Source: Fibrobacter sp. UBA7003 | GTDB lineage: Bacteria; Fibrobacterota; Fibrobacteria; Fibrobacterales; Fibrobacteraceae | Length of the DNA: 64,000 bases | Reading direction: 5' to 3' | Assembly: GCA_002449765.1 (NCBI GenBank) | Contig: DJXN01000012.1 | Span: 186,001 to 250,000 of the forward strand | Part shown: positions 27,153 to 34,143 of the stretch, piece by piece | How the letters are laid out: each line of letters starts with the position of its first letter | Numbering within the stretch: the stretch's first letter is position 1 | The notes under the pieces: generated by a model | The model's input: only the letters and a program-made list of their open reading frames with translations | Databases searched by the model: none | What the model was told of the DNA's origin: nothing | Made by a program: the position numbers and the translations under genes

Positions 27153-28080
27153 TTGCACGACCTCCAGCCAAAAGGAAGAGAACAGCCATTCGCACAGCCA
27201 CTCCGTTGGTCACCTGATTGAGGATAACTGAATTTTCCCCGTCGGCAATTTCGCTGTCGAGTTCCACGCCACGGTTGATCGGGCCCGGGTGCATGATGAG
27301 CACCTTGTCCTTCGCGCATTCCAGGAGTTCGTGCGTGATACCGAAGGTGTTGCGGTATTCGCGCATGCTCGGGAGAAGCGCATCGTCCATGCGTTCTTTT
27401 TGCAGGCGGAGCGCGATGATGGCATCCGCATCCTTCACTGCCTTCTTCACGTCGCTCTCCCAGGTCACCTTGTCCATGAGTTCGGTATTGCGCGGGACCA
27501 GGGTGGACGGTCCGCAGAGCGTCACGTGCGCACCCATCGTCGTCATGCCCCAGAGGTTGCTGCGGGCCACGCGGCTGTGGCGGATATCGCCCACAATCGT
27601 CACGTTCTTGCCTTCGAGAGTTCCGAGTTTTTCTTCGATGGTGAGCATGTCGAGCAAAGCCTGTGTGGGATGCTCGTGCGCACCGTCGCCCGCGTTCACG
27701 ATAATCGCATTGCTGTTGTCAGCGAGGAACTTCGGGACGCCCGTCCCCTTGTGGCGGACGACAACGATGTCGATCTTCATGGCCTCGATGTTACGGAGCG
27801 TATCGACAAGCGTTTCACCCTTCTTCACGCTGGAGTTCGAACTCGTGAAGTTCACCGTATCTGCAGAGAGTCGTTTTTCTGCAAGTTCAAAACTCGTGCG
27901 GGTGCGGGTGCTGTTCTCGAAGAACAGGTTCACAACCGTCATGCCGCGCAGGCTCGGAACCTTCTTTACCGGGCGTTCCAGAATTTCGCGGAACTGCTTC
28001 GCGTTATCGAGAATCATGCGGATATCGTGTTTCGATACCCCGCGCAGTCCAAAAAGGTGTTTAATCTCAAGCGCGCTCAC
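27145..28080 (-). CDS. pyrB: Aspartate carbamoyltransferase catalytic subunit
   Basis: PyrB condenses carbamoyl phosphate and aspartate, the first committed step of pyrimidine synthesis. The 311-residue protein has the carbamoyl-phosphate loop FFENSTRTRTSFE (about residues 52-64), the aspartate-domain HPTQALLD and GDIRHSRVARSN, and the C-terminal HPGPINRGVE. The length is standard. It sits one base after pyrR and overlaps pyrC'; no regulatory chain pyrI is nearby. Confidence 0.97.
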   Translation of the reverse strand: MSALEIKHLFGLRGVSKHDIRMILDNAKQFREILERPVKKVPSLRGMTVVNLFFENSTRTRTSFELAEKRLSADTVNFTSSNSSVKKGETLVDTLRNIEAMKIDIVVVRHKGTGVPKFLADNSNAIIVNAGDGAHEHPTQALLDMLTIEEKLGTLEGKNVTIVGDIRHSRVARSNLWGMTTMGAHVTLCGPSTLVPRNTELMDKVTWESDVKKAVKDADAIIALRLQKERMDDALLPSMREYRNTFGITHELLECAKDKVLIMHPGPINRGVELDSEIADGENSVILNQVTNGVAVRMAVLFLLAGGRANA

Positions 28081-28081
28081 G

Positions 28082-28642
28082 CTATGCCTCCACTTCTACG
28101 AGATAAACGGAATTTTCACTGTCAATGGGTTCAATCATCACGCGCACCTCCTGGTTCTGCGCCGTCTCGACCGTAAGACCCACACAATCCGGTGCAATCG
28201 GGAGTTCGCGGTGACCGCGGTCCACCAGCACACAAAGACGGATGGCGGCGGGACGGCCGAGGTCCAAAATCGCCTGCATGGCGGCACGGACGGAGCGGCC
28301 TGTGTAGAGCACGTCGTCCACAAGGATAACCGTCTTGCCTTCGACGGTCGCGGGCATTTCGGTAAAGCGCATCTCGGTGGAAGCGCTGGGCTTGCGGTAG
28401 TGGAAGTCGTCGCGGTAGAATGTCGCGTCAAGGCAGCCCATCTCAATGGGCTTGCCGAATTTTTGCGAGAGCCTGTCGCTCAGTTTCTTTGCCAGCGGGA
28501 TTCCGCGGCTTGCCATGCCGAGAACAATCAGGTTTTCGGCAGACGGGTGCATTTTTGCGATTTTCGCGGCCATTTCGTCGAGGGCGAATTCCATGGCCTG
28601 CGCGGAAAGCAATTCCTGGATACGTTTGCAGTTGTCTTTCAT
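28082..28642 (-). CDS. pyrR: Bifunctional pyr operon regulator / uracil phosphoribosyltransferase PyrR
   Basis: PyrR binds UMP and pyr mRNA in Gram-positives to control attenuation, and can act as a uracil phosphoribosyltransferase. The 186-residue product has the PRPP loop VILVDDVLYTGRSVRAAM and the conserved RGIPLAKKL and LVDRGHRELPI segments. ATG 28642 gives the normal N-terminus (KRIQELLSAQAME); the longer reading to 28738 is rejected. No Shine-Dalgarno is visible. A TAGATT ten bases ahead could be a -10 element with a very short leader. I see no pyr attenuator in front, so RNA regulation here is uncertain. Confidence 0.9.
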   Translation of the reverse strand: MKDNCKRIQELLSAQAMEFALDEMAAKIAKMHPSAENLIVLGMASRGIPLAKKLSDRLSQKFGKPIEMGCLDATFYRDDFHYRKPSASTEMRFTEMPATVEGKTVILVDDVLYTGRSVRAAMQAILDLGRPAAIRLCVLVDRGHRELPIAPDCVGLTVETAQNQEVRVMIEPIDSENSVYLVEVEA

Positions 28643-28748
28643 ACAGTGTTTTAATCTAGCATTTTTTTTAGAAAAAGAGGAAAACTGCACCTTATTTTTG
28701 TATATATACAATGCAAAGAGAAACAACCTATCAACCACTGGAGTTTAC

Positions 28749-29294
28749 ATGTTCAATCAGCTGGATAAACCGCAGCCGGGCGAAACCATCGCCATCATGA
28801 CCACCAACCACGGGGTAATGAAGCTCCGCCTCTTCGAAGACCGCGTCGGCGAATGCGCAACGAACTTCATCGAACTTGCAAAGCAGGGCAAGTACGACGG
28901 CGCCCCGTTCCACCGCATCATCAAGGACTTCATGATCCAGGGCGGCGACTTCACCCGCAGGAACGGCACAGGCGGACACTCCGCCAAGGGCCCCGGCACC
29001 ACTATCGGCGACAAGTACGACCCGTGCCTCACCCACATGCGCGGCGCCCTCAGCTGGGCAAAGACCGCCATGCCGAACAGCATCGGTAGCCAGTTCTTCA
29101 TCGTCCACGGCGACAACGTACACTTCTTGGACCACGACCAGGTGGGCCCTGGCCCGGCTGACGGCTACTCCGTGTTCGGCCAGCTCTACGAAGGATTCGA
29201 GGTTCTGGACGAAATCGCAGGCGTCAAGACCGACCGTAGCGACCGCCCCTTCGATGACGTGATTATCGAGTCCGTGACCATCGAGAAGGCATAA
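28749..29294 (+). CDS. Cyclophilin-type peptidyl-prolyl cis-trans isomerase
   Basis: This enzyme speeds proline isomerisation in protein folding. The 181-residue product has no signal peptide and should be cytoplasmic. Cyclophilin motifs are clear: APFHRIIKDFMIQGGDFT, GTGGHSAKGPG, RGALSWAKT, SIGSQFFIVHGDN and YSVFGQLYEGFEVLDEI. ATG 28749 has GGAG five bases upstream. It is divergent from pyrR; a perfect 14-base palindrome TTGTATATATACAA (28698-28711) lies in the shared promoter region. Confidence 0.95.
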   Translation: MFNQLDKPQPGETIAIMTTNHGVMKLRLFEDRVGECATNFIELAKQGKYDGAPFHRIIKDFMIQGGDFTRRNGTGGHSAKGPGTTIGDKYDPCLTHMRGALSWAKTAMPNSIGSQFFIVHGDNVHFLDHDQVGPGPADGYSVFGQLYEGFEVLDEIAGVKTDRSDRPFDDVIIESVTIEKA

Positions 29295-29340
29295 TTTTCA
29301 CGGCGGCGGAGATTTTTTGAAAAAAAAGTCTTCTGCCCCC

Positions 29341-29371
29341 TTGACAAGGGCCAAATATTTTTCTCTATTTG
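29341..29371 (+). promoter_or_regulatory. Promoter of tRNA-Ala
   Basis: TTGACA at 29341-29346 is followed 17 bases later by TCTATT (29364-29369), or 19 bases later by TATTTG (29366-29371). The start point would fall 5-10 bases before the mature tRNA at 29383. Confidence 0.65.
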
Positions 29372-29382
29372 GCTCACCTTTC

Positions 29383-29455
29383 GGGGTTATAGCTCAGTTG
29401 GTAGAGCGCCTGCATGGCATGCAGGAGGTCAGGAGTTCGACTCTCCTTAGCTCCA
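29383..29455 (+). tRNA. tRNA-Ala (anticodon GGC)
   Basis: The 73-base cloverleaf begins GGGGTTATAGCTCAGTTGG. The acceptor stem GGGGTTA pairs with TAGCTCC, with two G-T pairs. The anticodon stem CCTGC/GCAGG holds the loop ATGGCAT, which reads anticodon GGC. The T arm contains GTTCGAC. The discriminator is A455, and CCA is not encoded. Confidence 0.97.
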
Positions 29456-29457
29456 CT

Positions 29458-29490
29458 AAAAAGACTCGCTTAAAAGCGGGTCTTTTTTTA
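29458..29490 (+). terminator. Terminator of the tRNA-Ala gene
   Basis: An 11-base stem (AAGACTCGCTT, 29461-29471, with AAGCGGGTCTT, 29474-29484, one T-G pair) runs directly into seven T. Confidence 0.9.
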
Positions 29491-29546
29491 TGCCCTTCGC
29501 ACAGACAAACTCCGGCATGCCGTAAGATTTTTGTATCTTTCAGCAC

Positions 29547-31541
29547 ATGAGGAACATTTCATACAAACTTATCGGTACCGCACGCAAGGCCTTCGCGCTC
29601 TGCCTTTGCGCAGGGTTTACGGCCACATTCGCGGAAGAATGCGACGAAAAGATGATGGACGCCTTCGCCTACGAGGACTGCCTCGCCGAACACAACCTGC
29701 CCATCCCGGGAACAGGCGACAAGAAGGATGACGGAGTCCCAAGACTCAAGGTAATCAACCCCAACGAGAAATACAGTCCCTTCAAGCGCGATGCCTACCT
29801 CACGTCCAGCTTCGGCGAGAACCGCGGGACGCGCTACCACATGGGCATAGACTATTCGACGCAGATGGAAGAAGGCTGGGTCATCTACGCCCCCGAGGAC
29901 GGCATCGCAAGCGAAATCAAGACATCCCCCTACGGCTACGGCAAAGCGCTCTACTTCAAGGGCAACAGCGGCAAGACATGGGTGTTCGCGCACCAGAGCA
30001 GCTTCAGCGCCCAGCTCGACGAACTCGTATACAAGAAGATGTACAGTACCAAGAAGAACGACATCGTGATTTCGCCCAAGGTCGCGTTCAAGAAGGGCGA
30101 CACGCTCTCCTTCGCGGGCAGCACCGGCATCGGGAACCCGCACCTGCACCTGGAAGTCCGGACCGCCGACAACAAGGGACTCTCGCCCTGCAAGGAGGGC
30201 GCGCTCTGCCTCGACACCATCGCTCCGCAGATTTTCGCGGCAGCGGTCACCTACAAGGACGACGTGGCATTCACGTCGACCGAGGCGCTCGACAAAGGAT
30301 GCATAGCGACTCCCATCAAGAACACCTTCGAGAACGACGCTCCCGTTCACATCTCCTTCAAGATTGCGGACTACAGCCGCGAGCCCAAGGAAAATCCGAT
30401 GTCCATCCGCAGGATCGAAGTTTTCCGCTACGACGAAAAAATCTACAGCAAAATCCAGGATACCATTCCCTTCAGCAAGCAGCTCCGCATCCGCGACGAG
30501 CTCCTGTGGGCGGAGGAAGCCGACACCGCCGGCGACTGGCACTACGTCAACGTCCCCTTCCCGCCGCAGTCCGAATACCGCATCGAGGTGGAAGACTACG
30601 CCGGCAACGTGACCACGAAGAAGTTCTCCATCCGCTCCCACTGCAAAGACAACTCCGAATTCCAGAAACAGAACTTCCAGAAGACACCCCTCATCACCTA
30701 CCTTTCGAGGCCGGCGCTCGACCTCGGCCGCTGCGATTCGAGTTTCACCTTCGCGGCTCTCGACAAGAACGGCAACACGCTCAGCGAGAATCTCTGCAAG
30801 GTGTTCCCCCACAAGTTGACGTTCCTCGGAAAGATTGCGGCAACCTTCCCTGCCGCCACGAAGATCGCCTACTCCAACGGCAATAGCGAGAACACCATCT
30901 ACATGACCACGCTAAACAAGGGCGCATCTTCCGCCAGCTGGACCGTCAAGGATGAAGATTTCGAAATCTCGCAGAAGGTGACCGGAATGGCCGTAAAGAC
31001 GAACGACGGGACTCCTGTCCTCGCCTTCACGAAAAACATCACCGACAGCCTGAACTTCTACGAGTTCCACCCCAAGGGACTGCAGTTTACCGGCAAGTGG
31101 GAAGTCTGCATCGATGCGCATACGGCCCAGGCCCCGCTCTACTGGCTTGGAGAGACGAGCCGCAACTGGTTCATCTTCAGCAAGCAGACCTCCGGCAAGA
31201 AGCGTTGCGCCAGCATGAACGAGCTCCGCGACATCGCAACAATCGACAACCAGGATCCCCCCACGCTCGGGTTCCCCTACTGGGACAACATGATTATCGG
31301 GGGACTGCACCAGCCCGCCCTCAAGATTCCAGTCAACTTCAAATACGACGGAATCCCCGACGGGAACTCCATCACCGTAAAATCCGGCAAGAACTGGATT
31401 GCCGCCGAATACGACTCCGAACCGCGCGAAATTATCCTGGAAGGAGCGAGACTCCCGGACGAGGGTGAAAAGATCACCATCCAGATAGTCGACGAAGGCA
31501 AGCACAAGGCCACCTACACCGTGACCATTCCGGGCATGTAG
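29547..31541 (+). CDS. Secreted M23-family (LytM-type) peptidase
   Basis: This is probably a cell-wall endopeptidase or an inactive LytM regulator. The 664-residue product has a Sec signal (cleavage after TATFA, residue 29), then an M23 domain (about 80-215) with intact zinc and catalytic residues: H98 and D102 in RYHMGID, H149 in VFAHQ, and H199-L-H201 in NPHLHLEV. About 450 further residues form beta-rich segments without a family I recognise. Unlike many M23 hydrolases it has no coiled-coil or LysM domain. No Shine-Dalgarno precedes the ATG; TATCTT seven bases upstream suggests a leaderless transcript. Confidence 0.88.
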   Translation: MRNISYKLIGTARKAFALCLCAGFTATFAEECDEKMMDAFAYEDCLAEHNLPIPGTGDKKDDGVPRLKVINPNEKYSPFKRDAYLTSSFGENRGTRYHMGIDYSTQMEEGWVIYAPEDGIASEIKTSPYGYGKALYFKGNSGKTWVFAHQSSFSAQLDELVYKKMYSTKKNDIVISPKVAFKKGDTLSFAGSTGIGNPHLHLEVRTADNKGLSPCKEGALCLDTIAPQIFAAAVTYKDDVAFTSTEALDKGCIATPIKNTFENDAPVHISFKIADYSREPKENPMSIRRIEVFRYDEKIYSKIQDTIPFSKQLRIRDELLWAEEADTAGDWHYVNVPFPPQSEYRIEVEDYAGNVTTKKFSIRSHCKDNSEFQKQNFQKTPLITYLSRPALDLGRCDSSFTFAALDKNGNTLSENLCKVFPHKLTFLGKIAATFPAATKIAYSNGNSENTIYMTTLNKGASSASWTVKDEDFEISQKVTGMAVKTNDGTPVLAFTKNITDSLNFYEFHPKGLQFTGKWEVCIDAHTAQAPLYWLGETSRNWFIFSKQTSGKKRCASMNELRDIATIDNQDPPTLGFPYWDNMIIGGLHQPALKIPVNFKYDGIPDGNSITVKSGKNWIAAEYDSEPREIILEGARLPDEGEKITIQIVDEGKHKATYTVTIPGM

Positions 31542-31560
31542 CGGCTAGGGTTCGCCGCGG

Positions 31561-32274
31561 CTAGAGTTCGCTGTAAAGCGCAAGCTTGCGGTCGCTGCCG
31601 AGCGCCGCACGCACCAGGTCATAGACCTTGGCCTTACGGTCCGGGAAGTCGACCGGATGAAGCGCGATCCGCGGAAGCCCCACCGGCAGGTCCAGAATAA
31701 ACTTGCCGAACCCGAAGGCCGTGTTCATCAAGGCATCGGGAATGCCCGCAAAACTCGTCACCGGCGAAAAATAGCGTTTGCCGTTGGCCTTCACCACCAT
31801 GAACCTGTTCTCGTACAGCATACCCATGTTCCGGACCTGATGGGGCAGGAACCTGTTGCTGTACCAGGTGGGCGGGATAAAGGCGGCAGGCCTCTCGCCC
31901 CCCGCAAACAGTTGCTTCCATGCGGATTCCGCCTCGCGCAGGAGCCTCCCGGATTCGAACTCGCTAAGGCCGGCAAATTCCGCCTCGCCTCCCGTGAGGT
32001 TCATGCTCATGAGACCAAAATAGCTGCGGCCCTGGCTGAATTCGGCCTTGTGCTTGTAACCGTGGAGCGAAAGTTCAAAGCCGTCAGCGACAAGGAGATG
32101 CAGCGCCTCCCGGAATTCAGCGACAGTCCGTTCGTCTGCTCCGTCCGTGCAGGGAATCACGAGGACGCTGAACGCACGTCCGCAAAGGTCTTTCAACGTT
32201 CCCAAGACCGGAACCACCGTCCGGAAATTCCAGACGCTCAAATCGTGAAAGCACAGGAGAAAACGTTTGCACAT
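31561..32274 (-). CDS. DUF2334 / NodB-like polysaccharide deacetylase family protein
   Basis: The 237-residue product looks like the DUF2334 branch of carbohydrate esterase-type deacetylases. Metal-site motifs are FHDLS (HD pair near residue 10) and ELSLHGYKH (about residues 68-76), with a later IALHPVDFP. It lacks a signal peptide, so the site of action is unclear. A role in envelope or polysaccharide modification is suggested only by family and by the neighbouring M23 peptidase and uppP genes. It converges on the M23 gene with a 19-base gap and diverges from uppP. Confidence 0.72.
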   Translation of the reverse strand: MCKRFLLCFHDLSVWNFRTVVPVLGTLKDLCGRAFSVLVIPCTDGADERTVAEFREALHLLVADGFELSLHGYKHKAEFSQGRSYFGLMSMNLTGGEAEFAGLSEFESGRLLREAESAWKQLFAGGERPAAFIPPTWYSNRFLPHQVRNMGMLYENRFMVVKANGKRYFSPVTSFAGIPDALMNTAFGFGKFILDLPVGLPRIALHPVDFPDRKAKVYDLVRAALGSDRKLALYSEL

Positions 32275-32309
32275 GTCGCTGAAGATAGCAAAATACTATA
32301 TTTCCATCC

Positions 32310-33158
32310 ATGATTGAATCCATCATCCTCGGCCTTTTGCAGGGCCTCGCCGAATTCCTCCCCATTTCCAGCTCCGGCCACCTCGTGCTGGGCCACGAAC
32401 TCCTTGGCATGAACGAGGCGGGCATGTTCTTCGACATCATGCTCCACGCCGGGACGCTGCTTTCCATCTTCGTGGTGTTCCACAAGAAGATTACCGACAT
32501 CATCGTGGGCTGCATCCGCCGTAATCCGGACCAGTTGCGCGAAGCAGGCTACATCATTCTAGCAAGCATCCCGACAGCAATGATCGGCCTCGGCTTCAAG
32601 GACTTGCTCGAAGGCCTTTTCGAGAACCCGCGGGCCGTGTGCGTGGCCGAACTCTTTACCGGCTTGCTCCTGTTTACCTCCCAGTGGGGCCCGACCGGCG
32701 CCAAGCATCCGGATAACGTTGGCGTCAAGATGAACTGGTGGCGAGCACTCGTGACTGGCGTGGTTCAGGGCATTGCCTGCATTCCGGGCATCAGCCGCAG
32801 CGGCTCCACCATCAGCGCCATGATGTTCATGGGCGTGAACCGCAAGTACGCCGGCGAATTCAGCTTCCTCATGAGCATCCCCGCCGTGGGTGGCGCAGCC
32901 CTCCTCGACGTCATCAAGTGGGCCAAGTGCCAGAGCGCCGAGAAGGTCGCGCAGATGGCCCTCGAGAACCCGGAAAAGGCAGCCCAGTGCGCCGACGCCG
33001 GCAGCTTCACTCCCGAACTTTTGGTGGGCATGCTCGTGTCCTTCATCTTCGGCATCATCGCCCTCAAGTGGCTCATGACCTTCTTGCAGAAGGGCAAGTT
33101 CCAGCACTTCGCCTGGTACGTCTGGGCCGTGGGTATCCTCGGACTGATTTTTATCTAA
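32310..33158 (+). CDS. uppP: Undecaprenyl-diphosphatase UppP (BacA)
   Basis: UppP recycles undecaprenyl diphosphate to the monophosphate carrier lipid needed for peptidoglycan and other polymers. The 282-residue polytopic protein has both family motifs: LLQGLAEFLPISSSGHLVLG (residues 9-28) and the second consensus GIACIPGISRSGSTI. No Shine-Dalgarno is present; TATATT at 32297-32302 lies seven bases before the ATG, which would make the mRNA leaderless. The zinc-ribbon membrane gene follows within six bases. Confidence 0.96.
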   Translation: MIESIILGLLQGLAEFLPISSSGHLVLGHELLGMNEAGMFFDIMLHAGTLLSIFVVFHKKITDIIVGCIRRNPDQLREAGYIILASIPTAMIGLGFKDLLEGLFENPRAVCVAELFTGLLLFTSQWGPTGAKHPDNVGVKMNWWRALVTGVVQGIACIPGISRSGSTISAMMFMGVNRKYAGEFSFLMSIPAVGGAALLDVIKWAKCQSAEKVAQMALENPEKAAQCADAGSFTPELLVGMLVSFIFGIIALKWLMTFLQKGKFQHFAWYVWAVGILGLIFI

Positions 33159-33164
33159 GTCTAT

Positions 33165-33977
33165 ATGATTGTCTGTAAAAAATGCGGCGAGAAATACGAA
33201 GACGATATGCCGCACTGCCTTTGGTGCAACGCTCCGAATCCGGAGCACCCGCTGAATAAAGCCAAAGTGGTCGCACCTTCCGTAGTCGTCACCACACAAG
33301 CAACGCCCCCTATGCCTGCTGTAACTTGCCCGGGCGTCACCACACAAGCAACGCCCCCTATGCCTGCTGTAACTTGCCCGGGCGTCACCGAACAATCTGC
33401 TGACGAGCCTGCCTCGCCTGTGGCAACCGATACCGGCGAAGCAGATTCTAAGGCCAACAAGACTTTACCAGAATCGGGCGAAACCGTTGCCGTCATAGGG
33501 CCCGGGCAAGAACAGGACATCGCCATAGAGCAACAGTTCCGTCAAAAAGGCGTCCTGTGGAGTGTCATTCTGGCCGGAGTTTTCGTCTCGTGGCTATGCC
33601 ACTACAAGTACCTTAAGAAAACCGACAAGTTCAGCACAAAGTTCTTTTTGCCCCTATTCGGCATTGAGTGCGTGTCCAAATCTTTATTCTACATGCTTTC
33701 AAAGGCTAATTATTCTGGATTAGCCTTCGGTCCCTTTTTATATGCCATCATTGTCATTATCGTCTGCCTGTTCTATTGGTTTTTCATCGGAAAACTCGGC
33801 CTCGTTCTACTCAAGAAAGCCGTTCCAAACTATGACCAAAAGGCTTTCAAAAAACGGGAACGCATCGGGATAGCTATCGGCATCCCCATCTTCGCTTTAG
33901 AATTTATCGCCGGATACCTTCAATACGGCACTGCCGCTAGAATGTTGGGAGTTTGGCTAGGCAACGCCCTCCGGTAG
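33165..33977 (+). CDS. Zinc-ribbon membrane protein with a duplicated linker
   Basis: Function unknown. The 270-residue product begins with a zinc-ribbon (CKKCGEKYEDDMPHCLWC, two CxxC pairs), followed by a low-complexity Pro/Thr/Val linker (about residues 28-120) containing an exact 16-residue duplication, then a membrane domain with about four hydrophobic segments. The membrane domain is paralogous to the protein at 36112-36579: shared features are SW..H.K.L.K at the first segment, FFLP..G, and K.RERIGI.IG near the end. It probably reads through from uppP. Confidence 0.7.
   Translation: MIVCKKCGEKYEDDMPHCLWCNAPNPEHPLNKAKVVAPSVVVTTQATPPMPAVTCPGVTTQATPPMPAVTCPGVTEQSADEPASPVATDTGEADSKANKTLPESGETVAVIGPGQEQDIAIEQQFRQKGVLWSVILAGVFVSWLCHYKYLKKTDKFSTKFFLPLFGIECVSKSLFYMLSKANYSGLAFGPFLYAIIVIIVCLFYWFFIGKLGLVLLKKAVPNYDQKAFKKRERIGIAIGIPIFALEFIAGYLQYGTAARMLGVWLGNALR
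33288..33383 (+). repeat. Perfect 48-bp tandem duplication
   Basis: Two identical 48-base units (33288-33335 and 33336-33383) start GTCACCACACAAGCAACG and encode VTTQATPPMPAVTCPG twice, in frame. The first six bases recur once more after the second unit. The exact identity points to a recent event. Confidence 0.95.
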
Positions 33978-33991
33978 TTTTCCCACCATTT

Positions 33992-34008
33992 TTGGCACGG
34001 TTATTGCA
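33992..34008 (+). promoter_or_regulatory. Sigma-54-type promoter upstream of htpG
   Basis: The sequence TTGGCACG-GTTA-TTGCA matches the -24/-12 consensus TTGGCACG-N4-TTGCW at every fixed position, with GG at 33994-33995 and GC at 34006-34007. The start point would be near 34019, leaving a leader of about 125 bases before htpG. Activator sites were not identified. Confidence 0.75.
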
Positions 34009-34097
34009 TCTTCTATAGCGAAAACAAGGCAGGACCGTTGTTTTGTTTCATTTTGAAACATCTTGGCAGTCTAAGCCGCTCGAAAATTAAACATAAC

Positions 34098-34125
34098 GGA
34101 GATTCCCGCCTGCGCGGGAATGACA
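34098..34125 (+). repeat. REP-like palindromic element copy 1
   Basis: GGAG is followed by a perfect eight-base hairpin (ATTCCCGC, 34102-34109, with GCGGGAAT, 34114-34121) and GACA. The same pattern recurs at 39197-39224 and, less exactly, at 52621-52650. Confidence 0.75.
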
Positions 34126-34143
34126 AAAAGGAAAGGACGTAAA

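Noticed and set aside
28643..28738. Extended N-terminus of PyrR
   Set aside because: The extra residues are not part of the family and come from the AT-rich promoter region.
33161..33526. 121-codon antisense frame over the 48-bp duplication
   Set aside because: Shadow frame; the plus strand encodes a zinc ribbon and membrane domain with a paralogue.
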